Shown in pieces: positions 24,026 through 50,800 of a stretch of 64,000 bases of DNA (positions are counted from its first letter, which is position 1; each line of letters begins with the position of its first letter). Made by a program: the position numbers and the translations under genes. Origin of the DNA: Gordius sp. MW1 (taxonomy: Eukaryota; Nematomorpha; Gordioida; Gordea; Gordiidae); NCBI GenBank assembly GCA_964036665.1, contig OZ038526.1, positions 6,014,001 to 6,078,000 of the forward strand. The letters are read 5' to 3'. The notes under the pieces were generated by a model. It searched no databases and was not told where the DNA came from. It saw only the letters and a program-made list of their open reading frames with translations.

Positions 24026-24669
24026 GTCGTTAAATTTGACTGTGCTCTAGAACTCTATCATTTATTAGCCAATTTTTACTTTTTTTGTTTACGAGTTTCA
24101 CATTTATGTAATAAGTTGGATTTCGAAAATATTTGGGGCGGTCTTGGTTTCAATAATTTTCTAATAGGTTTGGATGAATATGACAACGCTATTCCATCTT
24201 GATTAAACACCCATTTTAGTACTCTTTTTACCGTTTCATCAATTTACTCCTTCATTTGTTGTATTACTTTAGAAAATCCATCTTTGTAAAACGGTATAAT
24301 TACAAACTTAAAAATTTATTACAATACAAATAATAAAATCTAACTTTAACATGGAAAATCGAATCCCATACAATAATGGTCGTGCTTATTTTTCGATTGC
24401 TTGACATTAATTTTATGCAAAGGAAAATTCAGGGATTTGTTATTGTAAAAGCAGACATACAATTGCCAACAGCCTAGTTAATAAAGTTAGGAATTGAGCA
24501 TGAGATTTAGAATTATTGGGTTGCTTGTTTTTTTGTGAAATATTTCGAGAACATTATTAAGTTTAAATTTCAATCACAAAATTATAATAGTTTAACAACT
24601 TTAAACGAAATGGCCCCTAAATTATCTACATATTAGTGTTAGAGCCTTGGCATTATCAATTAAGATCTA

Positions 24670-25660
24670 CAGGGGCAGGCTCGGCGCCGGACGAATACGG
24701 ACGGTCTTTAAAGATAAAATATTTTAACGGGCAAGGCTTGGGCGGGCTAAACGGGATCTGACGGGCCTTAATAACGGGCTCGAACGGGCCTAATTTGTTA
24801 AATTTAAAACGAGATTTTAGAGATTTTCCTTATTACACAGATTAACTAGTATTTAAAATAAAAAGTTCTAATGTAATCCGTATATGGAAATGGTGTTTAT
24901 ATTTATTAATTTTTAATCAATGCATTTATTTGGGATTTTAACTTGATTGATATTTGATTACTTACATATTTACATAACTTGTCGTAGCTTCTTTATTTGG
25001 AACTATTAACAGTTTATGATATTTTATAATGCAACTCAAAATTTATCTATAAAATGCTAAAATTAAATTTAGTACTTTAGATATTGCATTTTAATTGAGT
25101 TTTGCCAATTTCTAGATTAAAATTACAACTTAAAAGGACTGTGTGCGCAACATTGGACATGCGGATATCTGATTACACTAAGATCTTTATCACTTAGCAT
25201 GCGTTTGGTTCTATAAATGATAACCTTCGAAAAAGTCTTTTTTACAGTCCCATTTTTTTACAAAAAATTAGGGTATAATATAAAAATGCGATGTAGAATA
25301 AATAACAACATTTGGAGCTATTTACCGAGAAATTATCGTAATATTTTTTAAGGGTCTAAATGTGGTATAGTAAAATACTTACAAAAACCAAACCCATTCG
25401 ATTGGGATATCTTAATAAGAATATCAATAAATTGTGCTTAGATCTTTAATTTTTAAAAGGAGGGGCCAACGGACCAATCTTTGTAGGCGACCGGGCCTGA
25501 AGTGCAATGAAAAAAACGGACGGGGTTGGAAGTTTTCCAAACGGGTGCGGGCGGGCCTAAAGTGCACAACAAATTTACAGACGGGCTCGGGCGGGCCTCA
25601 AAGTTTTCAAAACGGGTACGGGGGGGCCGACCTCCTAAAAACGGCTCGTTGCAGATTTAC
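24670..25660. repeat. Possible degraded DNA transposon with GGGCGGGCC ends
   Basis: Both borders carry GC-rich strings of the type CGGGCTCG/GGGCGGGCCT separated by AT-rich DNA without coding potential. GC-rich repetitive ends of this kind are common in hAT-like elements; no tips or target duplication were found. Confidence 0.25.
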
Positions 25661-25997
25661 AATCTCTATATAAATAATTATGTCATCGATTTCGACGCAA
25701 ACTTGCATATACTATAATGTTAATGTATTTATAAATAAACATTCATTTTATTCCAATTTCCAATATTGTCTAACATGAGGATATATGTTTAAATAAATTA
25801 TCAATTTAATATTTATAAATATGAAAACTCTCACCGTATAGGAATATTCATTTCTGTTTTAAGGATCAGAGAAGCGAGACACTTAAGGTGAATCAAAACG
25901 TAACTTAGTTATATATATTAGCTACATTACAGCTTGGTTCTAATATAAATAATAAACTCTCTTATTTCCAATAAAAAAACTGCTTGACCAGAATTTC

Positions 25998-26003
25998 TTT
26001 ATT
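25998..26003 (-). other. Possible protease polyadenylation signal
   Basis: AATAAA on the minus strand about 50 bases after the protease stop codon. Confidence 0.4.
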
Positions 26004-26053
26004 CGGAAAAAATTACATCATCACAATTCGATCAAAATAAGGATGATATATTT

Positions 26054-39425
<13,372 letters not shown>

Positions 39426-39427
<2 letters not shown>

Positions 39428-39596
39428 GCTTATAAAGAAATCGAATGTTATTTTGTGTAAAATTGCATTGATCTTTTCATTGGAGATCGCGAACGCACTC
39501 AAGGTCACTAAGATGTGCGGATCTTTAGATGGACGTCGTAAGAAAACAGAAGACTGTGAAAAAGCTGTGTGCTGCCAGTTGTATCTTGATATTTAG
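39426..39596 (+). CDS. Possible 56-aa secreted cysteine-containing peptide
   Basis: The frame starts MLIKKSNVILCKIALIFSLE and ends EKAVCCQLYLDI-stop. A hydrophobic stretch ending IANA could be a signal peptide; the rest is 32 residues, Lys/Arg-rich, with Cys at 31, 44, 49 and 50. It overlaps protease exon 1 on the other strand, the two ATGs sharing bases. I recognise no family. In AT-rich DNA such a frame can arise by chance. Confidence 0.2.
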
Positions 39597-41654
39597 CTTT
39601 GCGACACATTGTTAATTCGCCAATACTGGTAAAAGTAAAAATGTTCACAAATTGTTAAAGCGCAGTTATTGTTGAAATTTGGAAGTTTTGGACACAAAGT
39701 TTGATTTAATCAAAGCTATTAATATCCTCAAACCTTACAAAGCGAAAATTTTCAGTTTTACAAAATAAAGAAAATTAAGTTCTTCTACAAACTATATTAA
39801 TAAACGCCAAAAAATCCTAATACAGATCCAGCTTTGAACATAAAACGGTGTTTTCAAAGTTTATAATTTATGCCAAAAAAGTACTCCAATTAATTTATAA
39901 TTTTGGTCTATTAAGAACTTACCAAAATGATTGAAATAAAATGCTTGTGATAAGAGTTATTTATTAACAACCCTATAGTTTAAAATTTCACCCATATTAT
40001 TTATCTGGGATTTCCTTTAAATCCCTTGGATGATGCGGTGTATAACTGTTATCTTCATAAAAAACTTAATCAGAAATGATAAGTTAGGAAAAATTAAAAA
40101 TATATCACAGTTTCTCTGTTGGAACTTGGAAGGCTTTTTATGACCTTTCAACGGGACTTCATTAACATTGTCGCCGAAAGATCACAATGATAGGGTAATT
40201 TAAATCAACGTAATCCCCAATTCTCACATACTTGTTTTTAAAAAAATTTATATATATCTTAATGTATTACAATTAATTATAATAAAAAATTATAGGTTAA
40301 AAAAAGAGCTTGTTTACTGATATTTTATATTTATCATCTACGACTTTGACTTTGAAAAAATTCGGAAACATTCATAACCACTGCTGACTTTTACTCATTC
40401 TTTCAGATCGCTAAGGCAAAAAGAATTCCTTACAAAAAAATGGCTTTCACGTTCACCCGAGCGAAACCTACGGTCAATGAATAGCTATTTAGTAATTATT
40501 TACATAATATATAGTATAATAATTCCTTAAGTAGCGCACTTCTCACAGTAATAATTCGTAGGGCGCTCTTGCAGCACGTCAGGTATCAAATTATCCCTGT
40601 AAAACTGTCCATATTTTAAAAGTTTCTATCGAGATTAAATCAATTCATAGAGAAAATTTTATGCGTTTAAATCGCAAGGCTCCTCGCAAAAATGTAATTT
40701 GGTTTTGTTTATAAAAGAATATTATTTTTACCGCCTTTTAACAATTGTTTATTTCAAAACTTTCTCCCTCTCCAAGCCAGTTCCTATTTGCTACTTCTAC
40801 AATTCTGCAAGCAAGCTGATTAGAATGCATGACAAATTTTATAATTTTACAATTAGATTACTTATTAAAGCTAACATTTGCTTTCTTCTTCAAAATTTAG
40901 CAGAATAAGTTATAATCCATTATATCGCAATCTCTCCTTTTTAAGGTTTGCTACATTTAGTTAATGTTTTTATATAGACGCATGCTATTTTTTTGGCCTT
41001 TGTAGTATAAATTTCTGCCATAATATTGTTTTCAACTATTATACATTTTCAATAGATCTTCACAATCATTAAGTTGTCGCATGTAAACTATTAATTGCCG
41101 TCATTATTTTATATGACATCAAAATTACTTCAGAGGATCTTAGTATAATATTGTATAAAATTACACGCTATCATCAGATCCTGCCATATCCCGATATTTC
41201 GGTTAACTTGCATGTGACCGTGGCCCCATCATATAAAAAATATTCGTCTGAAAGCTTAAGCTACGAGTGGCTAGGTTGTGTGGAGAAAAATAATTTATTA
41301 TTGTAGATACCTCATGATTTATAAATACGCCTAAAAAATGTTTTGTGTCATGTTTAGACATTCATGACAAGTTAGTATATATTAAGTAAAATGATGACAG
41401 GAAATATATCACGGAATTACTAAAAACAAAGGATGAAGGAGAAGGGGCAGGCTAGAACGCGTATGGCGGTTTAAAAAATATGGGACGTAAAACAAAACAC
41501 AAAGTTCTAGGTTATGTGTAAATCAGGCACGGGGACACATACTTAACAAATGTTTGCATTTGGCCACAACCTAATTTCGGATGCATAAAAGTATGCGCGA
41601 CCTCGGAAAAACGGGTTATAAAGTATAAACGGGTAAAAATGGGTACAGCGATGG
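39597..41654. other. Intergenic DNA between the protease 5' end and the CRTC 3' end
   Basis: AT-rich, with no exon or repeat recognised. It must contain the protease promoter (reading left) and the CRTC 3' UTR. Confidence 0.5.
41294..41299 (-). other. Possible CRTC polyadenylation signal
   Basis: AATAAA on the minus strand about 356 bases after the CRTC stop. Confidence 0.3.
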
Positions 41655-41821
41655 TTAATGAGTCGTTGTGGCCATATCTGGGCTATCATTGCTCGCACCG
41701 TAAGTCCTTTTGTCGTAGATCGAGTTGAAGGGGGCGGAGGATAGGGTAGTTGAACAAAAGCTAACCTCCGACAAACTATTGCAGCCAGCGTTCGTGGTCA
41801 TCATGAGTTTATCATCGGCTC
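41655..41821 (-). CDS. CRTC: CRTC exon 14 (C-terminus)
   Basis: Acceptor TTCTCTTAG|GA completes the Gly of IILTG. It ends [15 protein letters not shown]. The last residues are not clearly alignable to other CRTCs. Confidence 0.85.
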
Positions 41822-44800
41822 CTAAGAGAAAATACAATAAAATTATATTTTCCCACAACAGAAAAGTTGATATTCCATAAGGGGATTCAATATACCGGTT
41901 AATATGATGTGGGGAATGCTTTTGAGTGATGGCAAGGCTCGTGTGGGGGAGCCAGAATCGGAGTTACCAGCAGTAATACCGTACGGGGTGGAGGACCAAA
42001 AGGAGCCCTGGTTATTGGTTTCATCGCGAGGCGTAGAGGGCGACGAGGCGTAGGTGGCACCTGTTATAATGTCTAAAAATTCGTCAACGTTGAGCGTGCC
42101 CACGTCGTTCGATTCGGCTTGCGTTCGACCGCATTCATCGCTAAGAGCGCCGCCGTTGAGCGTTATTGTGGGGTTTGTAGTGGGACTGTTTTGGCCTCCA
42201 GCCCCGCCAATTCTGGGTTCGCGAGGGCTCAGGCTGCTATCGCTAACCCCAATCACTATGGTGTCCATGAGTAAATCGCCAATGCAACATTCGGAATCTG
42301 GCAAAAGTCCCAACTCCGACCTGGGGCCTAAAGGGGAGGTCAGAGGGTCGTGGTTGGTCATATAATCGTCGGTGACGCTTCCCGACCCCAAAGCTAATTC
42401 GGCTAAGGGTAGGGTGTCGAAGGCCGATACCGAGATGTTGGTGTAAGAAGAGGACGCCGAGGATTTAAAGGGATAACCGGGCGGCGGGCGGTATTGTTGT
42501 TGTTGATGTTGGTGGTAATATTGATTATACGGATCTAAGGGATTTAGGGGCGATGTGGGTTGAGTCGATTTAACGCTGTACGGACTAGAAACTTCGGAGT
42601 TGGATCCTTGCTGATAGGATTGGCACGTTTGTTCTGACGTGCCACAGATGGCACTCGAAGGGCTGCTCGTAGGTTCCTGACTGGGCCCATTGTAGAATTG
42701 TAGCTGATTACCTAAGGCCAGAGAGGGAGCTTGACCACAGTCGTTGAGCTTTGGGTTGTCAAAGGGGTTATTGGGACGCTTTTTTAAATTACGTCCATTC
42801 TCCTGAGATCGAGATCGACGATTGGAGAACGCGCCAAAAGCGGCGGCCTGATCATCGTCGGACAGCGCGTTGCCTAGTGGACTTTTATGAGGTAAGTACA
42901 GGCTGTCGGGCTGCGACTCTTCGAGCTTGGTGGATAGGTAGGGATCGATCGTTGTACTGTGATACCGGCGAGAATTGAACGAAGTCGAATACCGGTCCGG
43001 ACCCGCATAGCTGTAGTAGGGAGAATGATTCGAGAGGCTAGCATTTGGCCGGTCCCAATCGAGGTGCTTCATCGATTAAATGATAAAGACGTTTTGATAT
43101 TTTAGGATGCGACAAGTGAGGCAAAGTCAAGTTTTGTCAGGGTAATACCTTTCAACTTTTAAAATTCAACAAACCGGAGACCAAATTTACACTACATCAC
43201 AATTAAGAGTTTTACAAAAAATATATATTACTAATTTAAGTGGTGGTCTAGCTTATGAGATATTTTGCGTTTTTAGCTTATTTTAATAATGGACCTAAAT
43301 TAATTAAACCGATTAAAATTTATTAAAAATGATCACCCCGAAACCGATCAAAATTATTTTTAAAATTTAGCCCAAACCAAAGGTGAAGTTGGGTCATAAT
43401 TAAATTACGTAACTAAATAGTAGGTAAAAGAGATACCGAAGTTGGTGAAACCGATAGGTTGTGGCCTTTCATTCCTCGCTCTTTTGACCTCATAAAAGCC
43501 TCGTCTAAAGTAGGGTAAGCTTGTCCCAGAGATCGGGAGTACGAATCGATGGTATACATGGATTTTTGGTTTTGATCCACATCGCAAAAACCCATCATGG
43601 GATCTTTGTTCAGGCCATCTTCGAACTGTATAAATTTAAGCGTAAAAATTGGAGACAGTTATTTATGATCACTTACACTCGAATTGTAGGATGGATATAA
43701 ATTGTTGGACGGGGTATTGGGGTCAACTGCATTGTAGGAGTTATTTAATAGTGGCAGGTTAGTTGTTTCTTGTGGCGCAGAGTGATCCTTGTAATACGAC
43801 CCTTGATTATAGGACTAAGGACAAAAAGATAAGAGATTATATGTTTAATAGTCAAATTCAATTTTCAACCGTTGATAAAAGGGGAACGAGGTTGTCGTGA
43901 GATCTTATGTTGACTTTAATTTACTTTAAAGTGACATGCGTTAAGCTATTTAATATAATAAAATAGTAGCAAGTTCGTATCAAAATAATTTTGATATGCC
44001 TAAGAATAACTTAAAGCCAAAATCGCAACACTACACTATGGCGTTTTAAAGACACGAGAATAATGAACGATTACGTTGATTTGTGCAAGCCACCAAACTC
44101 ACCTGGACGTTGTTATTTTGGTCCAAGTAGTAGGCCGGAAAATTGGAGCTAGGTTGTGAGCCTTTAACATTCGCGAGACCGCCAAAGGTCGGGCTCGCGA
44201 CGAATGAGGCGCTACGGGGTTGGTCGTTGGAGTAGGGGACACTAGCGGTGAGGGGGGAATTAACGATCAAGAGGGGGTAAGATGATCCCAGCCCGTCCGA
44301 ACGATGCTCCGCGATAGAAGTTGAACCGTTTGAAACGTAACAATAAGCCTGTGTCGAATACTGCTGTTGCGGTTGGTAAGTAGAGAACGCAGAAACAGGC
44401 CCGCCAAACGATTGGGTGTGGGGAGAACCAGGGTATGGTTCCTCCGATCGCGGAACGTAACGCAAAGACTAGGGGTAATGATATCATGATTTAGTGACGA
44501 GAATAGGCTCGTGCCCTTAATCGTTAATATGGGACAATGGTTTAACCGTAGATTAGATGCTTTACCAGGATATTGCACCAATCTATCATTATAACTAGTT
44601 AGAAAATATCATTCACGTTATTTAGTAAACTGAGAGCGTTGTTCGACTTAGCTTGAGGTAGTGTCGTAAAAACGGCTGGGTTTTGTTGGTCGACAATCCT
44701 GAGCATTTTGATCAAACCTTTGGCTGTTTATGTTTGGAAAACTAAAACCAAAGGTAGGCCAAACAAAACCCAGCCGTTTTTACAACACTAGTTAGAGGCA

Positions 44801-47800
44801 AATTTGAACATTAGTTAATGTACAAAAAAAGCATGAATGATTATGATAATTAAGAAAGATTAGCGTGTGGCGGGTATACCTCGTAAGTTGTGTGGCCGGG
44901 GTAGTCGTCGTGATCGATTGGGACGGAGAGGGGGGAAGGGAAATGGAGCGTTGACAGGTCTGGCAGTGAGCCCGTATTATTACCCAAGGCTAATGATTGA
45001 GCTTCGTGTTCGGGCAACGGGCAGGGATTTGTAGCTGTTACACTAATACGCACAAGCACAAATTATAACATGTCGCGTCACATTCAACCTCTAAAATCGT
45101 TCATATCTAATTATAAGTATATACTATTTTTTGTTTCACCGATGTTAATACTTATTTCATGAAACAACATTTTTAAACGTGTTTTGTCATATTAGTTAGA
45201 ATATTCGTGTACTTGATGCCGGGAACTTCGCACGATCTGGGCCGATCCGAATCACTTTCATTTGATGCTGCTGGGTCGTGCAAGTTTTGTTGCTACAGCC
45301 AAAAATGGTAAATAGTGTATAAACGTGCTAATGCAAAATGAGTGGTGAGGATAGTGTTATAACGCAATTCATCAGCATAATCAGGCAACGGTTTAAGTTC
45401 GGTTTAATTAAAAACTATGTTACAAATTTACTGGTCCGATTACACAACACAATATAACACCTATAATCACATTTTGCACTGCATTGCATAGTAAAGCATA
45501 GTGTTGTAAAACGACTGAGTTTTGCAAGGCCAACTTTTGGTTTTAGTCGACTAAACATAAACGGACAAAAGATTTGACCAAAAAATCTTTGGTTTGTTTA
45601 TACGATTAAGAAAAACATACCAAAAAAACGTTTGGCCTGTTAATATGTAGTCGACTAAAACTAAAGGTTGACCAAACAAAACCCAGCCGTTTTTACAACA
45701 CTAGTAAAGCAATTAAGCAACGTATAGTTGGAAAAACAGCGGAGGCACACCTTTAATTTGTTAAGATAAATGTGAGACATGCACAATTTCAGCATATCAG
45801 AAGAGGAGGAAGAAGCTGCTAAATGGTGATGGGTGTTGGATTGTTTGGCATTGTTAACTAATCCCACGGGACCGGCAGCCTTAAATTGAGCCAAGGGGGC
45901 CCGATCCGAAAAGCCGTTTTGGTTAGGTAGGGCGGCCGCTACGTGCCTAAGCATGCAACCCGTGGAATTGTATCGCGGGGGCGGGAACGATCTATCTTTA
46001 CGTTTTCGAATCAGACAGCCCTGCACATCGATCGGTCGAGACAACACACACACCACATGCACAGCATGAAAACAAACGAAATACGTACGTAACATACAAA
46101 AACAACACACATATAGGTAAGATATATTAGATGGATCAAATTAGTATATATATGCAATTTCAAAGATAATTTTATAATGTTATATATATTATATTTCGTC
46201 GGATGCAACTTACGTGAGTGGTTTTGCTTGGCCATCCATTGCGCGATTCCAAGGCTTCAGGGGTAGTGTTGTAATGGTAGTCCCCTACCCAAAAAATCAA
46301 CATTACAAATTGAGAAAAAAAATATATGACATTTTAGCTAACTTTTCAATTTCATAATAAAAAGTTATGAAAAAACATTAAAATCTGAGCAATTGACTAA
46401 ACTCACCATTTATGGGATTAAGGGTGGTGGGGGATGCAGCCCAATTGTGGTGCATGGGTGAGGGGATTTTTAAGGAATTGCTATGTAGGGCAGGGGGTGA
46501 AGGAGAGAGCGAGGCGCCATGATTATTACCCTGAGCGTGACCATTGACAGCAGATGATTGGTGGAGGGCGGAATCGGAGTTAGTCCTAGGGGTATGAAAG
46601 ATGCATTAATAATCTCACAACAATCCAAAAAAAATGCCAGAGTTAGCTGGGGGGTGACCGCCCCCCCCCCTAAATGACAAAAAATTTAGGTTTTGCCCCC
46701 CCCCCCAATTGAATTTAAAACGATTTCGCCCCCCCCTCTTAATCCAAAACCTGGCTACGCCCATGATGTGACGTGATGACACATGGTCGCATGATGATGA
46801 AAAAAATTACCACCAATCACATAGTCGCTCAACTTAATTCCCGCGTAAGCCGTGCCAAAATATTAAAACGACTAAGCGGCACGTGAAAGTTCGAGACCTT
46901 AGTTCTAGCTATATTCGAAATGTCGTTCAACACCCCCTTCCCCTCTGACCGACGCCACTCCACAATTTTAAAGATGCTCATGAATGAGGCGACAGTTGTT
47001 AGGCAAAAACTTTTCCCGATACGTCCCCCCTCGCGACGTGCGTGAGCGAATGATGGAGTGGCAATTAAGGGTTGTAAAAATTAAAACAAATACCCTCCTA
47101 CCCTACCTTACCACCTTTGCACATTCGAAGAAAAATAAAATATGTGAGACACGAAATGATGCGACAATAAATTTTTCGGCTAAAAGTTGACAATTTGCAT
47201 ATCGTACCTGCGCCAGTGAGCTTCGGGGGACGGAGGAGATAGGTAAGGTGACGCGTACGGACTGCAATCGACCTATCGAGATGAAAGCAAAGCGACACAT
47301 AAAAAGGACGTAAAATTTTACTACTAAAAGGTTGCCCCCTTCTTCACTCAAATTATATACATAACATATATATAAATCATTTCGCGCATCGCAATAAAGC
47401 TTTTTTGTTCACGGCCTTAAACATATAATGTTGTACCCTTGTTGGCGCCTTTCGACTTTCGTTGTGCGAAGAACGGGCTCGGGAGCCCTTGGACAAGCTA
47501 GTGCCCCGCGAACGGGGCTCAGCTTTGGGTCGGCCTTGCTTCATGTCGTTCAATGTATTAAGCGCACCCTAATATAGATTTGGATCGGGCTGGTTAAAGG
47601 CGTAAAATTAATTATTAAGTTTAAGAAATATGTTAAAGCAGTGTCCTAATTCTGCTGGCTCAAAATACTTCACCCTAATAATAATAATTTAATTTATCAA
47701 CATTTTAGGAAAAGCTGATTCTTTCTCCCGTGCAGAAATCAAAAAAAATAGGTAGGAAAACTCCGTGAAACTTGAGATTCAACTTTTTTTTGATAAAATG

Positions 47801-50800
47801 AATGCTCTACCTGGAGATCGATGTGGGCCTGAAGAATTTCGTGTGGTCGACTGACCATCATCTCTAAAGGGCTAACGTTTGGCAAAGAGCCCCCGTAGAA
47901 TGCCGCATTGTTACCTTGCACCGATTGAGATCCGTAACGCGGACCCGGGGGTTTTAGAGTGTGGGCCTGTGTGTGGTGTCCGTAACCTTGCATCTTTCGA
48001 TCGCTTATTTGGGGGAACGCTTGATAGGGTGCTTGGTCACTTCCCTTAACAAATGATGTATGGCATGCAATTAATTGAGGCGACGTTTAATGACCTCTTT
48101 TAAAAACTTATCACGACAAAATGGATTAGATGGGTCTTAGTGACCCCCCCCCCCCCCCAAAAAAAAAAAAGTAATGGAAAGTTTAGAAATGGAATATGGA
48201 GACGGCCTCAAAGACCGTACGATGGAATTTAAACATAGGCATCGAGGTTATAAGCAAAATAGACGAGCAAATAATCCTAGTTCAAGATGCAAAATGCATA
48301 ACGCCAATGATTAAAAAATTAAATAAACGCCTTTACCATTTGTGTGTTCAGGTGTGTTTTTAACCGGTGATAATTTAAATTTCAAACATAAAATAACCCG
48401 TTTGTAAATATATAAGTTAAAAATAAGCAAAATCTTGAAAAACCAATAAAATTATATATTAAATGGATTAAACATGCCTACCCAACGGTAATTAGATTTT
48501 TTACCATTAATCAATTAAAAGCACAATTAAAAAAATTGATTATATTTAATTATACCCCAACACGCCAAATATAGTATTTAACCAAAATTCCGCTTAAATC
48601 GCTAGTAGTTGTAGTCGTAAAGTTTATAAATATTTCTAAAAATGGGAGCTATTTTTTGTTATAAATTTTAGCATGGTCCATTAAATTAAATCCGATTTTA
48701 ATAAATAGAGAGTTTGGAGTTTTGTAAGACGGGTCGGCGTGGCTTAGAAAATTAAATATGGCACATGGAGTGCTTGACATGAATAATTTTGGTAAATCGG
48801 AAACACTATACCAAAAACTAAGTGCCCTAATCAAAAAATAAGGCTTCGTTTACTATAATTTAAATTAAAACTTCACAAAGGTACATTAAAACAAACGATG
48901 TCTTTAGATGTGTAAAAGATTATTTTGTAAATGTAAGTAACCGAAGTGACGATCTAGAAAACCGTAGGCTCGGGCCAGGTTCTTATAAACATATAAAGTT
49001 GCAAAGGAAATATTCAACAAAGGGTGGCGGTACGTACATAAACTTATACGTAGTACCATGGGCGTAGCCGGCATTGGTATTAGAGGGGGGGGCAAAAATG
49101 ATTTATGGAGGGGCAAAATGATCATTTTTTTTAAATATTTTAGCCATATGTTTAATAATTTTCAACAAATTTTTAGATTTAGAGGAGGGCAGCCACCCCT
49201 CCTTGCCCCCTCCCCCCTCGGCTACGCCCATGAGTAGTACCACCTTTGGGAGTTATGACGTTTCAAAATGGTATTGTCTAATAGTCTCTCTCTCTACCCC
49301 CGCTTACGTCTCAAACCCACTCACAAACCCTTTCTACTCCCTTATATGTCATTCAGTTCAAACACGACGCAGCGAGTGACGAATATAATGTATTAAGGTG
49401 CAACTAAATTTTCTTTGTCCCGCGCTCGACATAAGATCCTGTTCGCGAAACCACCAACCATTTAACCCATCTTACCGTACCCCGACCACGTATTTCGTCT
49501 CGACTTATGCTCAACACCCCCCCCCCTATGCTGTCACGCCATGGCACAGAAACGAATAAACTTTAAAGGCGTCCTCGTGTGACGAATGTGAAAGCGTTAA
49601 AGCTTCTTTAATCTACACATATATATACTAAAAAAAGGTATTGGCCAAACCCTGTACGAGTTCTTCAATCAGCTGGTTGGCCCACCACACATAAAGAATG
49701 AACTGGGATTGGGGGCTTAGATATATTGAATTGTCTCAAAGAATATAAACACCAATATAAATAAATTATACGATGTGGGCCCGAAGGAATGCTTGCCTAA
49801 CCTAACCTCGATCCAAAAGTCTATTCAAGCGCGAGACGGGCTCACACTTATTGAAACAGCGCGGTCTAGGCTTGGACCAAGAAAATGGAGATAGACGCCG
49901 TTTCACCATCGATAGTTGTTACTATACCATGGCAAAAGAGGGCCGGCCGGCCAGCCGGTCAAATATGGGCTGCGAAGAAGTTTAAAAACGTTGCTAGAAA
50001 AAGAACGTAATGTTTTCCCACCACCTTCCACCAACCTTATACAGGCTCTGCGCAATTCAATATCCCCGGTAAAGCAACTTAGAAACAAAAAAAGTGGAAG
50101 TGAAAACAGAGGGGGAAATGTTCCCTTGCGTCTTGCTCTCCCCCATTCTACGCCGGTGACGCGAAGGGGGAAAACCCGCATAGTTTTACGAGAGTGGTTA
50201 AATTCGCGTGCTACTGAAGTGTTGACTCCGTGAATCATGCCCTTATAATGTTAAAGTGCGACTTGAAAGTTAAATTGTCAGTAAACTCAATATTATGTCA
50301 ATTTTAGATACTAGTTGACATGGGCGTAGCCAGTATTGGGATTAGGGGGGGCAATAATGATTTGGGGAGGGCAAAATGAACTTTTTTTTTGATTTCAGCC
50401 TTAATTTTAATAAATTTCAACAAATTTTTGGATTTAAAGGGGGGCAGCTGCCCCTTCTGTCCCCCCTTGGCTACGCCCATGCTAGTTAATATTATATAAG
50501 TGTTAGTTACATATGATGACCAGCTATAGTAATTGTAAAATTGCTTTAGAGAGCTAGTGTCCTAACAAAATATAATATGTATGAGCCGTTTTGTATAAAC
50601 AGGGAAACACAATTTTCCTCACCACTCTGCCGCGGAATAAATTATAAGAATTAATTGCGAGGGACAGGGAGCTAAATAAAATTAATATTTGGCATAAATT
50701 AAACTTTCCATGCTCTAGCTATAAGCCTCAGTTTCACGCTCGTGCGGTGTCATTATAAATCTATCGCTTAAATATCCTGGAATTTATTATCCAACGATAA

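Larger units (their letters stand above)
23278..26053. other. Intergenic DNA between yki and the protease (tail to tail)
   Basis: It contains the probable yki 3' UTR and the short protease 3' UTR. A lone TTTTAATTGCTATGCAATTT lies near 23970. Two GC-rich patches (about 24670-24800 and 25450-25660) repeat GGGCGGGCCT and ACGGGCTCG words and may be the two ends of one degraded DNA transposon. Confidence 0.45.

Noticed and set aside
47220-47261. Alternative acceptor GATTGCAG for CRTC exon 4
   Set aside because: Joining there breaks the reading frame, while the upstream GATAG site keeps phase and adds VDCS, which aligns with other CRTCs.
49903-50238. 105-111-codon frames on both strands in CRTC intron 1
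   Set aside because: Mutually overlapping, no motif, no splice context matching CRTC phases.
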